From an uncultured Draconibacterium sp. (GTDB lineage: Bacteria; Bacteroidota; Bacteroidia; Bacteroidales; Prolixibacteraceae), in contig NZ_OY775906.1 in assembly GCF_963675065.1 (NCBI RefSeq), forward strand, positions 3,388,001 through 3,452,000: DNA of 64,000 nucleotides, written 5' to 3'. Both the position numbers and the translations under genes were made by a program. Shown in pieces: positions 51,708-60,474 of the stretch (within the stretch, counting starts at the first letter, position 1; each line of letters starts with the position of its first letter). Below the pieces are notes generated by a model, which was given only the letters and a program-made list of their open reading frames with translations, searched no databases and was not told the origin of the DNA.

Positions 51708-52313
51708 TTACACAAAATAAAGTACAAGATAAAGTACAATAAAGCCAAGTCCGTAGCCAGCTATCAATTGTTTCAGATCGTGTTTACCGAGAATAAGCCG
51801 TGCAGTTCCGATTAATCCCGTAAGCAATACAACAATTAAAACCGAATAAACCGGGTTAACCCCATTTCGGAAAGACAGTGCAAACAAAGTTCCACTTAAA
51901 CCTCCAATAGCTGCCATGTGGTTGCTGATCTTCCATTTTAGCGAAACAATAAGCAACAGAACAATCACCAGCACCGAAGCAAGCATAAACAGTTTAAACT
52001 CGGGAACAGCCTGTACCTTTCGCAATAAAATAAAACCGAGGTAGTAAAATACCGATGCACTTATCAAAGGAATTAAACGGTCGCGTTTGCCGGGCATATT
52101 AATATCAAAACGCGGATTTAGCGAGAGTACTGCCACCGAAAGCATAGGCAAAATACACGTAGTAAAAAACACCACCAGAAGCACAAAACGTTTGGCTTCC
52201 CATAAAAGTAATTCGAAATAAAATCCGGAATGCATGAGCAGAAACATGCCAATCGTAGGAATCAATACAGGGTGAAATATTATGGATATAATTCGGGCTA
52301 TTTTCTCCGACAT
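51708..52313 (-). CDS. PAP2-like membrane protein
   Basis: This 201-residue protein has about six membrane helices. KISNHMAAIGGLSGTLFAL and RLILGKHDLKQLIAGYGLG stand where PAP2 phosphatases have SGH and RxxxxxHxxxD. The match is partial because the first motif lacks the Ser-Gly and the second lacks the Asp, so it may be inactive or altered. PAP2 proteins dephosphorylate lipids such as undecaprenyl pyrophosphate. It starts 1 bp after the rpoN stop and is therefore in its operon. Confidence 0.65.
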   Translation of the reverse strand: MSEKIARIISIIFHPVLIPTIGMFLLMHSGFYFELLLWEAKRFVLLVVFFTTCILPMLSVAVLSLNPRFDINMPGKRDRLIPLISASVFYYLGFILLRKVQAVPEFKLFMLASVLVIVLLLIVSLKWKISNHMAAIGGLSGTLFALSFRNGVNPVYSVLIVVLLTGLIGTARLILGKHDLKQLIAGYGLGFIVLYLVLYFV

Positions 52314-52314
52314 C

Positions 52315-53766
52315 TTATAACTCTTTTCGTAAACGAGCTACCGATATACCCAGCTGCTCGCGGTATTTTGCAACAGTTCTTCGCGCAATATTATACGATT
52401 TTTCTTTGAGGATCTTCGCCAGTTTCTCATCGGTTAAAGGCTTGCGTTTATCCTCGCCTTCAATACATTCCTGCAGAATTTTTTTGATCTCGCGTGTTGA
52501 TACCTCTTCGCCGTCGTCTTTTGCCAAACCTTCGGAAAAGAAATATTTCAGTGGGTAAATTCCAAAATGCGTTTGAATGTATTTACTGTTCGAAACCCTC
52601 GATATGGTTGAAATATCGAGCCCCGTTCTCTCGGCAATATCTTTTAAAATCATCGGGCGAAGTTTAGTTTCGTCGCCTTCCTGAAAATACTCTTTCTGAA
52701 AGCTGATGATTTCCGACATGGTAAGCAACAAAGTTGTTTGTCGCTGATGTATCGCATCGATAAACCATTTTGCCGAATCCAGCTTTTGTTTCACAAAACT
52801 TACCGCTTCTTTGTCGGTTTTTTGTGCTTTCTGGTTTTGGCTCATGGTTCTAAGCATCTCGGAATAGGTGTCGTTGATTTTTAGCTCCGGAACATTTCGT
52901 TGATTCAACGAAAGGCTTAACTCCCCGTCAACCAACTCCAGCATAAAATCGGGAACAATATGCTGATTCGATTTATTTAAAGGATTACTGTAAGAGCTGC
53001 CTGGTTTTGGATTTAACTTAAGTACCTCGTCGATACCTTTTTTTAATTCCTCATCCGAAAGCTCCAGTTTTGTTTTGATTTTATCGTAGTGCTTTTTTGT
53101 AAACTCTGCGAAATAGTCTTTTACAATGTTTTTTGCCAAATTAAATTCCTTGCCCTCTTTCCGGTCGAGCTGTAACAATAAACATTCGCGTAAATCGCGG
53201 GCTGCTATTCCGGGAGGATCAAACTCCTGAATAACCAATAAAATCTTCTCCAGTTTTTCCTCCGGAACATCGAGGTTCATATTAAAGGCCAAATCGTCGC
53301 TGATAGCCATTAAATCGCGGCGGAGGTATCCGTCATCATCAATGTTTCCGATAATATATTCGGCCAGTTGCTGCTCCTCATCATCCAAATCGGCCAACCC
53401 CAGTTGTTCATTCAAAGACTCGTGAAAACTTGTACCTACCGAAAACGGAACATCGATGTATTTATCGTCTTTGGAATAATTATTTATGTTTAACTTGTAG
53501 GTTGGAATTTCCTCGTCCTCGTAATAATCGTCCATTGAAAACTCTTCGTTGTCAACGTCCGAATTATTATCACGGCTGTCATCCAGTTGTTCGTCAGCCG
53601 ACGAGGGATTATCCGATTCCAATTCCAAAACCGGATTTTCTTCCAGCTCCTTTTTGATCCGCTGCTCGAGTTGCATAGTTGGGATTTCCAAAAGTTTGAT
53701 CACCTGAATTTGCTGAGGTGATAACTTTTGGAGCAGCTTCTGTTGTAATGATAGTTTTTGCTCCAT
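52315..53766 (-). CDS. rpoN: RNA polymerase sigma-54 factor
   Basis: This 483-residue protein starts with the glutamine-rich activator region (SLQQKLLQKLSPQQIQVIKL). An acidic linker, the core-binding domain, an HTH and the RpoN box ARRTVAKYRE at residues 461-470 follow. It directs transcription from -24/-12 promoters with enhancer proteins. Length is normal. It is preceded by asnS (64-bp gap) and followed immediately by the PAP2-like gene. No enhancer-binding protein is in the window. Confidence 0.97.
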   Translation of the reverse strand: MEQKLSLQQKLLQKLSPQQIQVIKLLEIPTMQLEQRIKKELEENPVLELESDNPSSADEQLDDSRDNNSDVDNEEFSMDDYYEDEEIPTYKLNINNYSKDDKYIDVPFSVGTSFHESLNEQLGLADLDDEEQQLAEYIIGNIDDDGYLRRDLMAISDDLAFNMNLDVPEEKLEKILLVIQEFDPPGIAARDLRECLLLQLDRKEGKEFNLAKNIVKDYFAEFTKKHYDKIKTKLELSDEELKKGIDEVLKLNPKPGSSYSNPLNKSNQHIVPDFMLELVDGELSLSLNQRNVPELKINDTYSEMLRTMSQNQKAQKTDKEAVSFVKQKLDSAKWFIDAIHQRQTTLLLTMSEIISFQKEYFQEGDETKLRPMILKDIAERTGLDISTISRVSNSKYIQTHFGIYPLKYFFSEGLAKDDGEEVSTREIKKILQECIEGEDKRKPLTDEKLAKILKEKSYNIARRTVAKYREQLGISVARLRKEL

Positions 53767-53830
53767 AATCCCAATTGTTAACCTCGTAAAAATAACATTT
53801 TTTTCCGAGTAGCATCTTTAAATTACACCA

Positions 53831-55267
53831 TCAAAATTCGGCATTTTTAGGTGCACGCGGAAAGGCAATTACATCGCGGATGTTCCCCATTCCGGTAACA
53901 AAAAGCATAAGACGCTCGAAGCCAAGGCCAAAGCCACTGTGTACTACCGAACCAAAACGGCGGGTATCCAAATACCACCACATTTCATCAGCCGGAATAT
54001 CCATCTCTTCCATTCGGGTTGTAAGTTTTTCAAGATCCTCCTCTCGCTGTGAACCACCGATAATTTCGCCAATGCCCGGGAACAGAACGTCCATTGCACC
54101 AACTGTTTTACCGTCGTCGTTCTGTTTCATATAGAACGCTTTAATATCTTTTGGGTAATCAGTCAGAATTACCGGACACTTAAAGTGCTTCTCTACCAGG
54201 TAGCGTTCGTGCTCACTTTGCAGGTCAACGCCCCAGTCAACCGGAAACTGGAATTTTTTCTTTTTATAAGGTTTCGAGTTTTTAAGTACATTGATTGCCT
54301 CGGTGTATGGCAAACGCACAAAATCGCTTTTCAGAACAAACTCCAGCTTTTCAATCAAATCCATCGATCGTTGATCCTGTGGTTTATTCTTCTCTTCCTG
54401 CTTCAAACGATCTGCTAAAAACTTCAGATCATCCATACAGTTATCCAAAGCATACTGAATACAGTATTTCAGGAATTCTTCGGCCAGATCCATATTGTCT
54501 TTCAGATCATAAAAAGCCATTTCTGGTTCAATCATCCAGAACTCTGCCAAGTGACGTGTTGTATTCGAGTTCTCGGCACGGAATGTTGGGCCGAAAGTAT
54601 AAATTTCGCCAAGCGCTAATGCACCCAACTCACCTTCCAACTGCCCGGAAACCGTTAAGTTGGTAGCTTTTCCGAAAAAGTCCTGGCTGTAATCAACCTC
54701 GCCATCTTCGGTTAGTGGTGGATTTTTTGCATCCAATGTTGAAACGCGGAACATCTGTCCGGCTCCCTCGGCATCACTGGCCGTTACAATTGGAGTGTGC
54801 AGATAGTTAAATCCTTTTTCGTTAAAATATTTATGAATGGCAAATGCCATAGCGTGTCGGATACGAAAAACTGCACTAAAGGTATTTGTACGGAAACGCA
54901 GGTGCGCATTTTCGCGCAAGAACTCCAACGAATGTTTCTTCGGCTGGATCGGATATTTTTCCGGATCAGCTTTCCCGAGCAAATCAATTGATTTTGCGTT
55001 CAGCTCAACATTCTGACCACTTCCGGCCGATTCTACCAATTCGCCGGTAACTGCAATGGCAGCTCCGGTTGTTATATCGCGTAATAGTGCTTCGTCGAAA
55101 CTTTCAACATCAACCACCACCTGAAGATTATGAATGGTAGATCCGTCATTCAGCGCAATAAAGTTTACATTTTTACTTCCGCGCTTTGTCCTTACCCAAC
55201 CTTTGGCAACTACTTCGCTGCCAGTTTCTCCATTCTTCAGAATCTCTTTGATTTTTAAACGTGCCAT
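53831..55267 (-). CDS. asnS: Asparagine--tRNA ligase
   Basis: This 478-residue class II synthetase has an N-terminal OB-fold anticodon domain (MARLKIKEILKNGE, VAKGWVRTKRGSKNVNFIAL). The catalytic core shows FRAENSNTTRHLAEFWMIEPE (motif 2 region) and GFGLGFERLMLFVTGMGNIRD (motif 3 region; both partly quoted). It charges tRNA-Asn in the cytoplasm. The frame is open 56 codons further upstream, but the ATG at 55267 is the normal start. It is divergent from the unusual operon at 55571. Confidence 0.96.
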   Translation of the reverse strand: MARLKIKEILKNGETGSEVVAKGWVRTKRGSKNVNFIALNDGSTIHNLQVVVDVESFDEALLRDITTGAAIAVTGELVESAGSGQNVELNAKSIDLLGKADPEKYPIQPKKHSLEFLRENAHLRFRTNTFSAVFRIRHAMAFAIHKYFNEKGFNYLHTPIVTASDAEGAGQMFRVSTLDAKNPPLTEDGEVDYSQDFFGKATNLTVSGQLEGELGALALGEIYTFGPTFRAENSNTTRHLAEFWMIEPEMAFYDLKDNMDLAEEFLKYCIQYALDNCMDDLKFLADRLKQEEKNKPQDQRSMDLIEKLEFVLKSDFVRLPYTEAINVLKNSKPYKKKKFQFPVDWGVDLQSEHERYLVEKHFKCPVILTDYPKDIKAFYMKQNDDGKTVGAMDVLFPGIGEIIGGSQREEDLEKLTTRMEEMDIPADEMWWYLDTRRFGSVVHSGFGLGFERLMLFVTGMGNIRDVIAFPRAPKNAEF

Positions 55268-55570
55268 GATGTTTATTTTTTCTGCCTTTAATTTGTCTGT
55301 TTGGCTTTTACAGCCTTTTAACTTTTCGAATTTTGAGCTTACAAATTTATACTTTATTAGCAATAATGTAGCGGTAAGAAACATTTTCATCTGATTTTTA
55401 ATACTTACGTGAAATAAACATCCAATACGAATCAACTTCTTTATAGTTAATCAACAGGAAAGCCCTTAAATTCCTATAAAATATCCTTTCGAATAAAATT
55501 TTATTGCCAACGCAAGTTTTTAAATATAGTAGTGTCAAACGTATATCGGAATATTAAAACAGACAGTAAA
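55268..55570. other. 303-bp divergent intergenic region
   Basis: It is AT-rich and carries the promoters of asnS (a CAAATTTA, i.e. TAAATTTG on the minus strand, at 55342-55349) and of the operon at 55571. No clear -33/-7 pair was found for the plus strand. Confidence 0.4.
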
Positions 55571-55834
55571 ATGAAAATTACAGAAGAAATTAAGGTCAGT
55601 GATAATGGCTTTGTATTTAATTCGAGAACCGGCGATTCTTTTAATCTTAATCCATTTGGCCTCGAACTCTTGAAATATATTGAAGCCGACAACGATTTCG
55701 ATCAGATTAAAACAGAAATTCTGGAAAAGTACGACATCGACGATCTTTCATTTGAAAAGGATTTTTACGAATTCTGCGCTCTACTGAAGCATCATCAAAT
55801 CATTTCACAAGACAATCCACTCGATTTTAAATAA
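55571..55834 (+). CDS. PqqD-like peptide-recognition (RRE) protein
   Basis: This 87-residue protein starts MKITEEIKVSDNGFVFN. The pattern of a short beta hairpin (GFVFNSRTGDSFNLN), then helix (FGLELLKYI) and helical winged part (YDIDDLSFEKDFYEFCALLK) is the PqqD/RRE layout. PqqD-like proteins bind the leader part of RiPP precursor peptides and hand them to modifying enzymes. It is the first gene of a six-gene operon and lies 5 bp before an ATP-grasp gene. An in-frame GTG at 55532 is possible but the ATG at 55571 is better. No radical-SAM gene is present, which is unusual for PqqD. Confidence 0.75.
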   Translation: MKITEEIKVSDNGFVFNSRTGDSFNLNPFGLELLKYIEADNDFDQIKTEILEKYDIDDLSFEKDFYEFCALLKHHQIISQDNPLDFK

Positions 55835-55839
55835 CATCC

Positions 55840-56886
55840 ATGAACAAACAGAAAATCACACTCGCGGTAACAGGGTTGAACAATACCGACAATCCGGGAC
55901 CCGGTGTACCATTTATTCGTGGTATCAAGGAATCGGAAGAATTTGATGCCCGCATAATCGGTCTGGTATACGAAAATCTGGAACCGGGAATTTACATGGA
56001 AGATTTGTGCGATCGTATTTTCCAAATCCCTTATCCCTCATCCGGTTCAGATGAATTGATTGAGCGAATTGAAAATATTCATCATCATGAACACATCGAC
56101 GTTTTGATACCAAACCTGGATGCCGAGCTTTTTTCGTTTATGAAAAATGAAGCCGGTTTGCTCAATATCGGCATACACACTTTTTTGCCCAACCTGAAAC
56201 AATTTCAGGAACGCGAAAAAGACAAACTACAGGAGTTTGGCAGGAAATACGGGATTAAGGTGCCGGGAAGTATCAACATGAGTACATTGGGGCAGATCAA
56301 CGATATAGAAGACAAATATGATTACCCGGTGATGATAAAAGGCCAGTTCTACGACGCTTATGTAGCCGACAATGAAGAACAGGTAAAACAGGCTTTTCAT
56401 AAGATCGCGTCGAAATGGGGATTTCCGGTAATTGCACAGGAATTCGTAAAAGGAACTGAGGTAAATGTAATTGCGCTGGGCGACGGAAAAGGAAATACCA
56501 TTGCCGCCGTCCCCATGCGAAAACAGTACATCACCGATAAAGGGAAAGCCTGGGGAGGCATAACGCTTGCCGACGAAAAAATGATGGAACTTACCCGCTC
56601 CATTATCTCAAAAACAAAATGGAAAGGCGGGATGGAGCTCGAGTTAATTAAAACCAACGGAGGAGAATATTACCTCATCGAGATCAATCCTCGAATCCCC
56701 GCATGGGTTTACCTGGCCGTTGGTGCCGGGCAAAACATTCCCGAGGCGCTTGTAAAATTGGCACTCGGAATAGAAGTACAGCCCATGACAGAATATAAAA
56801 TCGGGAAAATGTTTGTCCGCTACTCATACGATGCCATTGTCGACCTTGAGAAATTTGCGGCCATTTCTATGAATAAGGAAATATAA
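55840..56886 (+). CDS. ATP-grasp enzyme (CarB-like)
   Basis: This 348-residue protein has the ATP-grasp fold. An N-terminal Rossmann-like part (ITLAVTGLNNTDNPGPGVPF) is followed by a central lid (YPVMIKGQFYDAYVADN) and a Mg-binding end (YYLIEINPRIPAWVYLAVGAG). The wording recalls carbamoyl-phosphate-synthase and biotin-carboxylase-like enzymes. ATP-grasp enzymes form acyl-phosphates and ligate an amine or thiol to a carboxylate. It stands between the PqqD-like protein and the decarboxylase-like protein, with 5-bp and 12-bp gaps, so they probably act on one substrate. The acceptor is unknown. Confidence 0.85.
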   Translation: MNKQKITLAVTGLNNTDNPGPGVPFIRGIKESEEFDARIIGLVYENLEPGIYMEDLCDRIFQIPYPSSGSDELIERIENIHHHEHIDVLIPNLDAELFSFMKNEAGLLNIGIHTFLPNLKQFQEREKDKLQEFGRKYGIKVPGSINMSTLGQINDIEDKYDYPVMIKGQFYDAYVADNEEQVKQAFHKIASKWGFPVIAQEFVKGTEVNVIALGDGKGNTIAAVPMRKQYITDKGKAWGGITLADEKMMELTRSIISKTKWKGGMELELIKTNGGEYYLIEINPRIPAWVYLAVGAGQNIPEALVKLALGIEVQPMTEYKIGKMFVRYSYDAIVDLEKFAAISMNKEI

Positions 56887-56898
56887 AATTCAGAAATC

Positions 56899-58239
56899 AT
56901 GACAAAATTAGCATACGAGAAACCTGTAATCAGTAAAATTACAGCGGGTGTACCCACTAAATTCGGATTGCCTACAAAGCAAAAGATCATCCCGGAAATC
57001 GACGGGATTCCGGTTGAGAAGATCATGGAAGAATACGGTTCTCCTGTATTCGTTCTTTCAGAAGAAACAATACGTAATACCATCACTGAAGCCAAACAAG
57101 CTTTTGAAACCCGTTATCCAAAAGTTCAGTTTGCGTGGTCGTATAAAACCAATTACCTCGATGCCGTTTGCAGCATTTTCCACGACGAAGGTGCGTGGGC
57201 TGAGGTGGTTTCCGCGTTCGAATTTGAGAAAGCTCTTTCTCTGGGTGTGAACGGGTCGAATATCCTATTTAACGGCCCCGAAAAATCAGAAGAAGATTTG
57301 AAACTGGCCATCGAGCACAATGCCTGCATCCATATCGATCATTTTGATGAGCTGTATTTGCTGATAAAAGTTACCCGCGAACTGAACAAAAAAGCACGTG
57401 TAGCCATTCGCATCAACCTCGATGCAGGAATTTACCCCATTTGGGACCGCTTTGGATTTAACTACGAAAACGGAGAAGCCTGGAACGCCATCAACCGCAT
57501 AATGCTGGCCGAGTCGCTTGATTTGATTGGCTTGCACACTCATATCGGCACTTACATTATGTCGGCAAATGCCTATGCAGTTGCAGCAACAAAACTGGCT
57601 AACCTGTATATGGCAACACATCGCAAGTTCGATCACTGGCTAAAATATATCGATTTGGGCGGAGGATTTGCCTCGAAAAATACACTAAAAGGTGCTTATA
57701 TGCCGGGATCGGAAACCTGTCCGTCGTTCGACGAATATGCCGAAGCCATTTCAAATGCGTTGATCTCCTCCGAAATCCCACACGAAAATCTTCCGGTGCT
57801 ATTTCTGGAAACCGGGCGCGCTATGATCGACGATGCCGGTTATCTGCTGACCACTGTTTTGGCCAACAAACGATCAACCCAGGGTCGACGAACTATGGTA
57901 ATCGATGCCGGAGTAAACCTGCTTTTTACCTCTTTCTGGTACAATCTGGGAGTCTATCCAACTCGACAGTTGTCTAACCACCTGGAAGAAAGTACCATTT
58001 ACGGACCACTTTGTATGAACATCGATGTTATCCGCGATGCCATTAACTTCCCACAGGTAAAAACCGGTGAGAAGCTTGTTATCGAACGGGTTGGCGCCTA
58101 CAACATGACACAATGGATGCAGTTCATCACTTACAGGCCAAATGTGGTGATGATCGATCTGGACGGGAAGATGCATATTGTACGTAAAAAGGAAACCTTA
58201 GAATCGCTTCAAAGCTTTGAACAAAATCCAAAAAGATAA
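56899..58239 (+). CDS. PLP fold-III decarboxylase-like enzyme with leader-like N-terminus
   Basis: This 446-residue enzyme belongs to the diaminopimelate/ornithine decarboxylase group. The PLP Lys is Lys83 (AWSYKTNYL). HTHIGTYI, the glycine loop DLGGGF and ETGRAM follow, and the C-terminal half contains the shared active-site Cys in YGPLCMNID. That site differs from both GPxCESxD (LysA) and GPTCDSxD (ornithine type), so the substrate is unclear. The first 32 residues are extra and read YEKPVISKITAGVPTKFG. This closely resembles the YxxPxL leader motif that RRE proteins bind in lasso-type precursors. Two genes upstream encodes just such a protein. The start of the next gene abuts the stop. Confidence 0.85.
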   Translation: MTKLAYEKPVISKITAGVPTKFGLPTKQKIIPEIDGIPVEKIMEEYGSPVFVLSEETIRNTITEAKQAFETRYPKVQFAWSYKTNYLDAVCSIFHDEGAWAEVVSAFEFEKALSLGVNGSNILFNGPEKSEEDLKLAIEHNACIHIDHFDELYLLIKVTRELNKKARVAIRINLDAGIYPIWDRFGFNYENGEAWNAINRIMLAESLDLIGLHTHIGTYIMSANAYAVAATKLANLYMATHRKFDHWLKYIDLGGGFASKNTLKGAYMPGSETCPSFDEYAEAISNALISSEIPHENLPVLFLETGRAMIDDAGYLLTTVLANKRSTQGRRTMVIDAGVNLLFTSFWYNLGVYPTRQLSNHLEESTIYGPLCMNIDVIRDAINFPQVKTGEKLVIERVGAYNMTQWMQFITYRPNVVMIDLDGKMHIVRKKETLESLQSFEQNPKR

Positions 58240-60474
58240 ATGATTGCCTTTTCGTCCATAAACAGAAAAGAAATTGTTCAGTCGGTACTCAACAGCTACT
58301 CGCAGGTATTTTTCTCGACTTCAAACTTGCTGGCAGTGCTATTGATCATCATCAGCTTTTTTGATTACGGTGCCGGAATTGGAGGGCTTTTGGCAGTAAT
58401 GGTTGCCAACCTGCTGGCCTGGGGGCTGGGCTATAACAAATACCTGATCAGTTCCGGGCTTTATGGATACAATGCTCTATTGGTCGGTCTTGGAGTTGGA
58501 CTTTTCTATCAACCCTCAGTAGAAGTTTATGCGCTGATCGTTATTGCAGCAATTCTGACCTTTTTTATTACCATTGTTTTTCAGGGAGTACTCGGAAAAT
58601 ACGGATTGCCTTTTCTTAGTATTCCTTTTCTGTTTGGAATTTGGATAGTGGCCTTATCGGGAGGTGACCTGACGGCACTGAATATTAGTGAGCGTGGAAT
58701 TTTTACCTACAACGAACTGTATGCTTTGGGCGGACAAAATTTTGTAGATTTTTACGACTTTCTGGAAAAACATATTTCTAATTCATTTGTCCGGATTTAT
58801 TTACACTCGCTGGGAGCTATTTTCTTTCAAAGTCACTTGCTCGCTGGTATTGTCATTGCAGTTGGATTGCTGATTTATTCGCGAATAACTTTTGTGCTTT
58901 CCATTCTTGGCTTTTCGGTTGCCTTTCTCTTCTATCAGTTGGTTGGCATCGAATTCAGTTCGCTGAGCTACACCTTTATTGGCTTTAATTACATATTAAC
59001 TGCCATTGCGTTGGGCGGCTATTATCTTGTTCCGGGACGCGTAAGTTTTGGATGGATTATTTTGATGCTTCCCGCAGTGGTTCTGGTAACTACGAGCACG
59101 CAACAAATATTTATTTTACTGAAAATATCGGCCTATTCGCTACCTTTTAATATTGTGGTTTTAATGTTTTTATATGCACTGAAGCTACGCGAAAAACGAC
59201 CACGAAAATTACTTGAGACTCCGGTGCAGTTAGGCAAACCCGAAAAAAACCTTTATCTGTATACGGGCAACTTAAAACGATTTCCGGCTGCTTACCCGGT
59301 TTCGGCTACTTTACCGTTTTTAGGCGAGTGGACTGTCAGCCAGGGACACAGTGGCGAATACACACACAAAGCTGCCTGGCGCCATGCCTGGGATTTTGTG
59401 ATCACCGATCGAAACGGAGAACAATATAAAGGTTCAGGCGATTTTCATGAAGACTATTTCTGTTTTGGGAAGGCCGTGCTGGCTCCTTTCGATGGGACCG
59501 TGATTGAAGCTGTTAACCACATTGAAGACAACATCATCGGCGATGTAAACACCAAGGAAAACTGGGGAAATACCGTAATCATTAAACACAACGATTACCT
59601 GTATGCCAAACTCAGTCACTTAAAATATCACTCGGTGGAAGTAAAAGCAGGCGACCAGGTAAAAAAGGGTCAATTGCTGGGCCGTTGTGGAAATTCAGGG
59701 CGATCGCCTTATCCGCATCTACATTTTCAATTTCAGGTTACGCCATATATCGGCTCGGTAACGCTCGATTATCCTTTTGGCAACTTTCTGTTGAAAGAAA
59801 ACAAAGGATATGTACAGAAGAATTTCGAGTTCCCGAAGAAAGAAAATATAGTGGTCAATCCGGCGAAAAATGAGTTGCTTTCAAAAGCACTGCATTTTAT
59901 TCCCGGACAGCGCATGAATATTAACGTTGAAGTTGATTCACCCAAAGAAAAATGGCTAAAAATGTCCGGCGATTTCTCGTGGCTGGTGCAGACTGATGTG
60001 TACAACAACACTTTTATTAAATGCGAAAAAGATAATGGTTTGGCTTACCTCCACAACAACGACGAACTGCATTATTTCACCAATTTTACGGGGACGAAAT
60101 ATTCGCCGCTTTATTGGTTTTTTGTGGCCCTGTTTAAAGTTCCAACAGGATTTCTGCCCAATAGCAGAATCAATGACTCCATCCCTATTAATCTTATGTT
60201 TTCAGGAGTATTAAAGTTCCTACAGGATTTTGTAGCGCCGCTTTATCTCTTCCTGAACATCGATTACCAACTTGTAATGAAAGATGCCGGCGATATTCTT
60301 TCGTCGGGAGATTTAGAGATGAAGGCAGAAATCAGCAAAAAGATTCTCGGCAAAACAGTAAACACCTACGAAATAGATATCAAAATTTCGCAGGAAAATA
60401 TAATACAAGTTTCAGTGAATTTTAACGAAGCAAAGATCAACATAACATGTCAAAACGAATTGGAATCGCGATAA
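58240..60474 (+). CDS. Urea-transporter-like protein fused to an M23 peptidase
   Basis: This 744-residue protein has about ten membrane helices in residues 1-315 with UT-family wording (NSYSQVFFSTSNLLAVLLI, GLYGYNALLVGLGVGLF, KYGLPFLSIPFLFGIW). A zinc peptidase domain follows at about residues 360-525, with HxxD (His382, Asp385 in HAWD) and HxH (His493, His495 in PHLHF), both typical LytM motifs. M23 enzymes cut peptidoglycan cross-links or other peptides. The C-terminal 200 residues are beta-rich and unassigned. The start directly follows the decarboxylase stop, and the end overlaps the next gene by 28 bp. The fusion is rare; whether it moves urea is doubtful. Confidence 0.8.
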   Translation: MIAFSSINRKEIVQSVLNSYSQVFFSTSNLLAVLLIIISFFDYGAGIGGLLAVMVANLLAWGLGYNKYLISSGLYGYNALLVGLGVGLFYQPSVEVYALIVIAAILTFFITIVFQGVLGKYGLPFLSIPFLFGIWIVALSGGDLTALNISERGIFTYNELYALGGQNFVDFYDFLEKHISNSFVRIYLHSLGAIFFQSHLLAGIVIAVGLLIYSRITFVLSILGFSVAFLFYQLVGIEFSSLSYTFIGFNYILTAIALGGYYLVPGRVSFGWIILMLPAVVLVTTSTQQIFILLKISAYSLPFNIVVLMFLYALKLREKRPRKLLETPVQLGKPEKNLYLYTGNLKRFPAAYPVSATLPFLGEWTVSQGHSGEYTHKAAWRHAWDFVITDRNGEQYKGSGDFHEDYFCFGKAVLAPFDGTVIEAVNHIEDNIIGDVNTKENWGNTVIIKHNDYLYAKLSHLKYHSVEVKAGDQVKKGQLLGRCGNSGRSPYPHLHFQFQVTPYIGSVTLDYPFGNFLLKENKGYVQKNFEFPKKENIVVNPAKNELLSKALHFIPGQRMNINVEVDSPKEKWLKMSGDFSWLVQTDVYNNTFIKCEKDNGLAYLHNNDELHYFTNFTGTKYSPLYWFFVALFKVPTGFLPNSRINDSIPINLMFSGVLKFLQDFVAPLYLFLNIDYQLVMKDAGDILSSGDLEMKAEISKKILGKTVNTYEIDIKISQENIIQVSVNFNEAKINITCQNELESR

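Noticed and set aside
55268..55435. Longer start for asnS
   Set aside because: The extension lacks AsnS similarity, while MARLKIKEIL at 55267 is the usual start.
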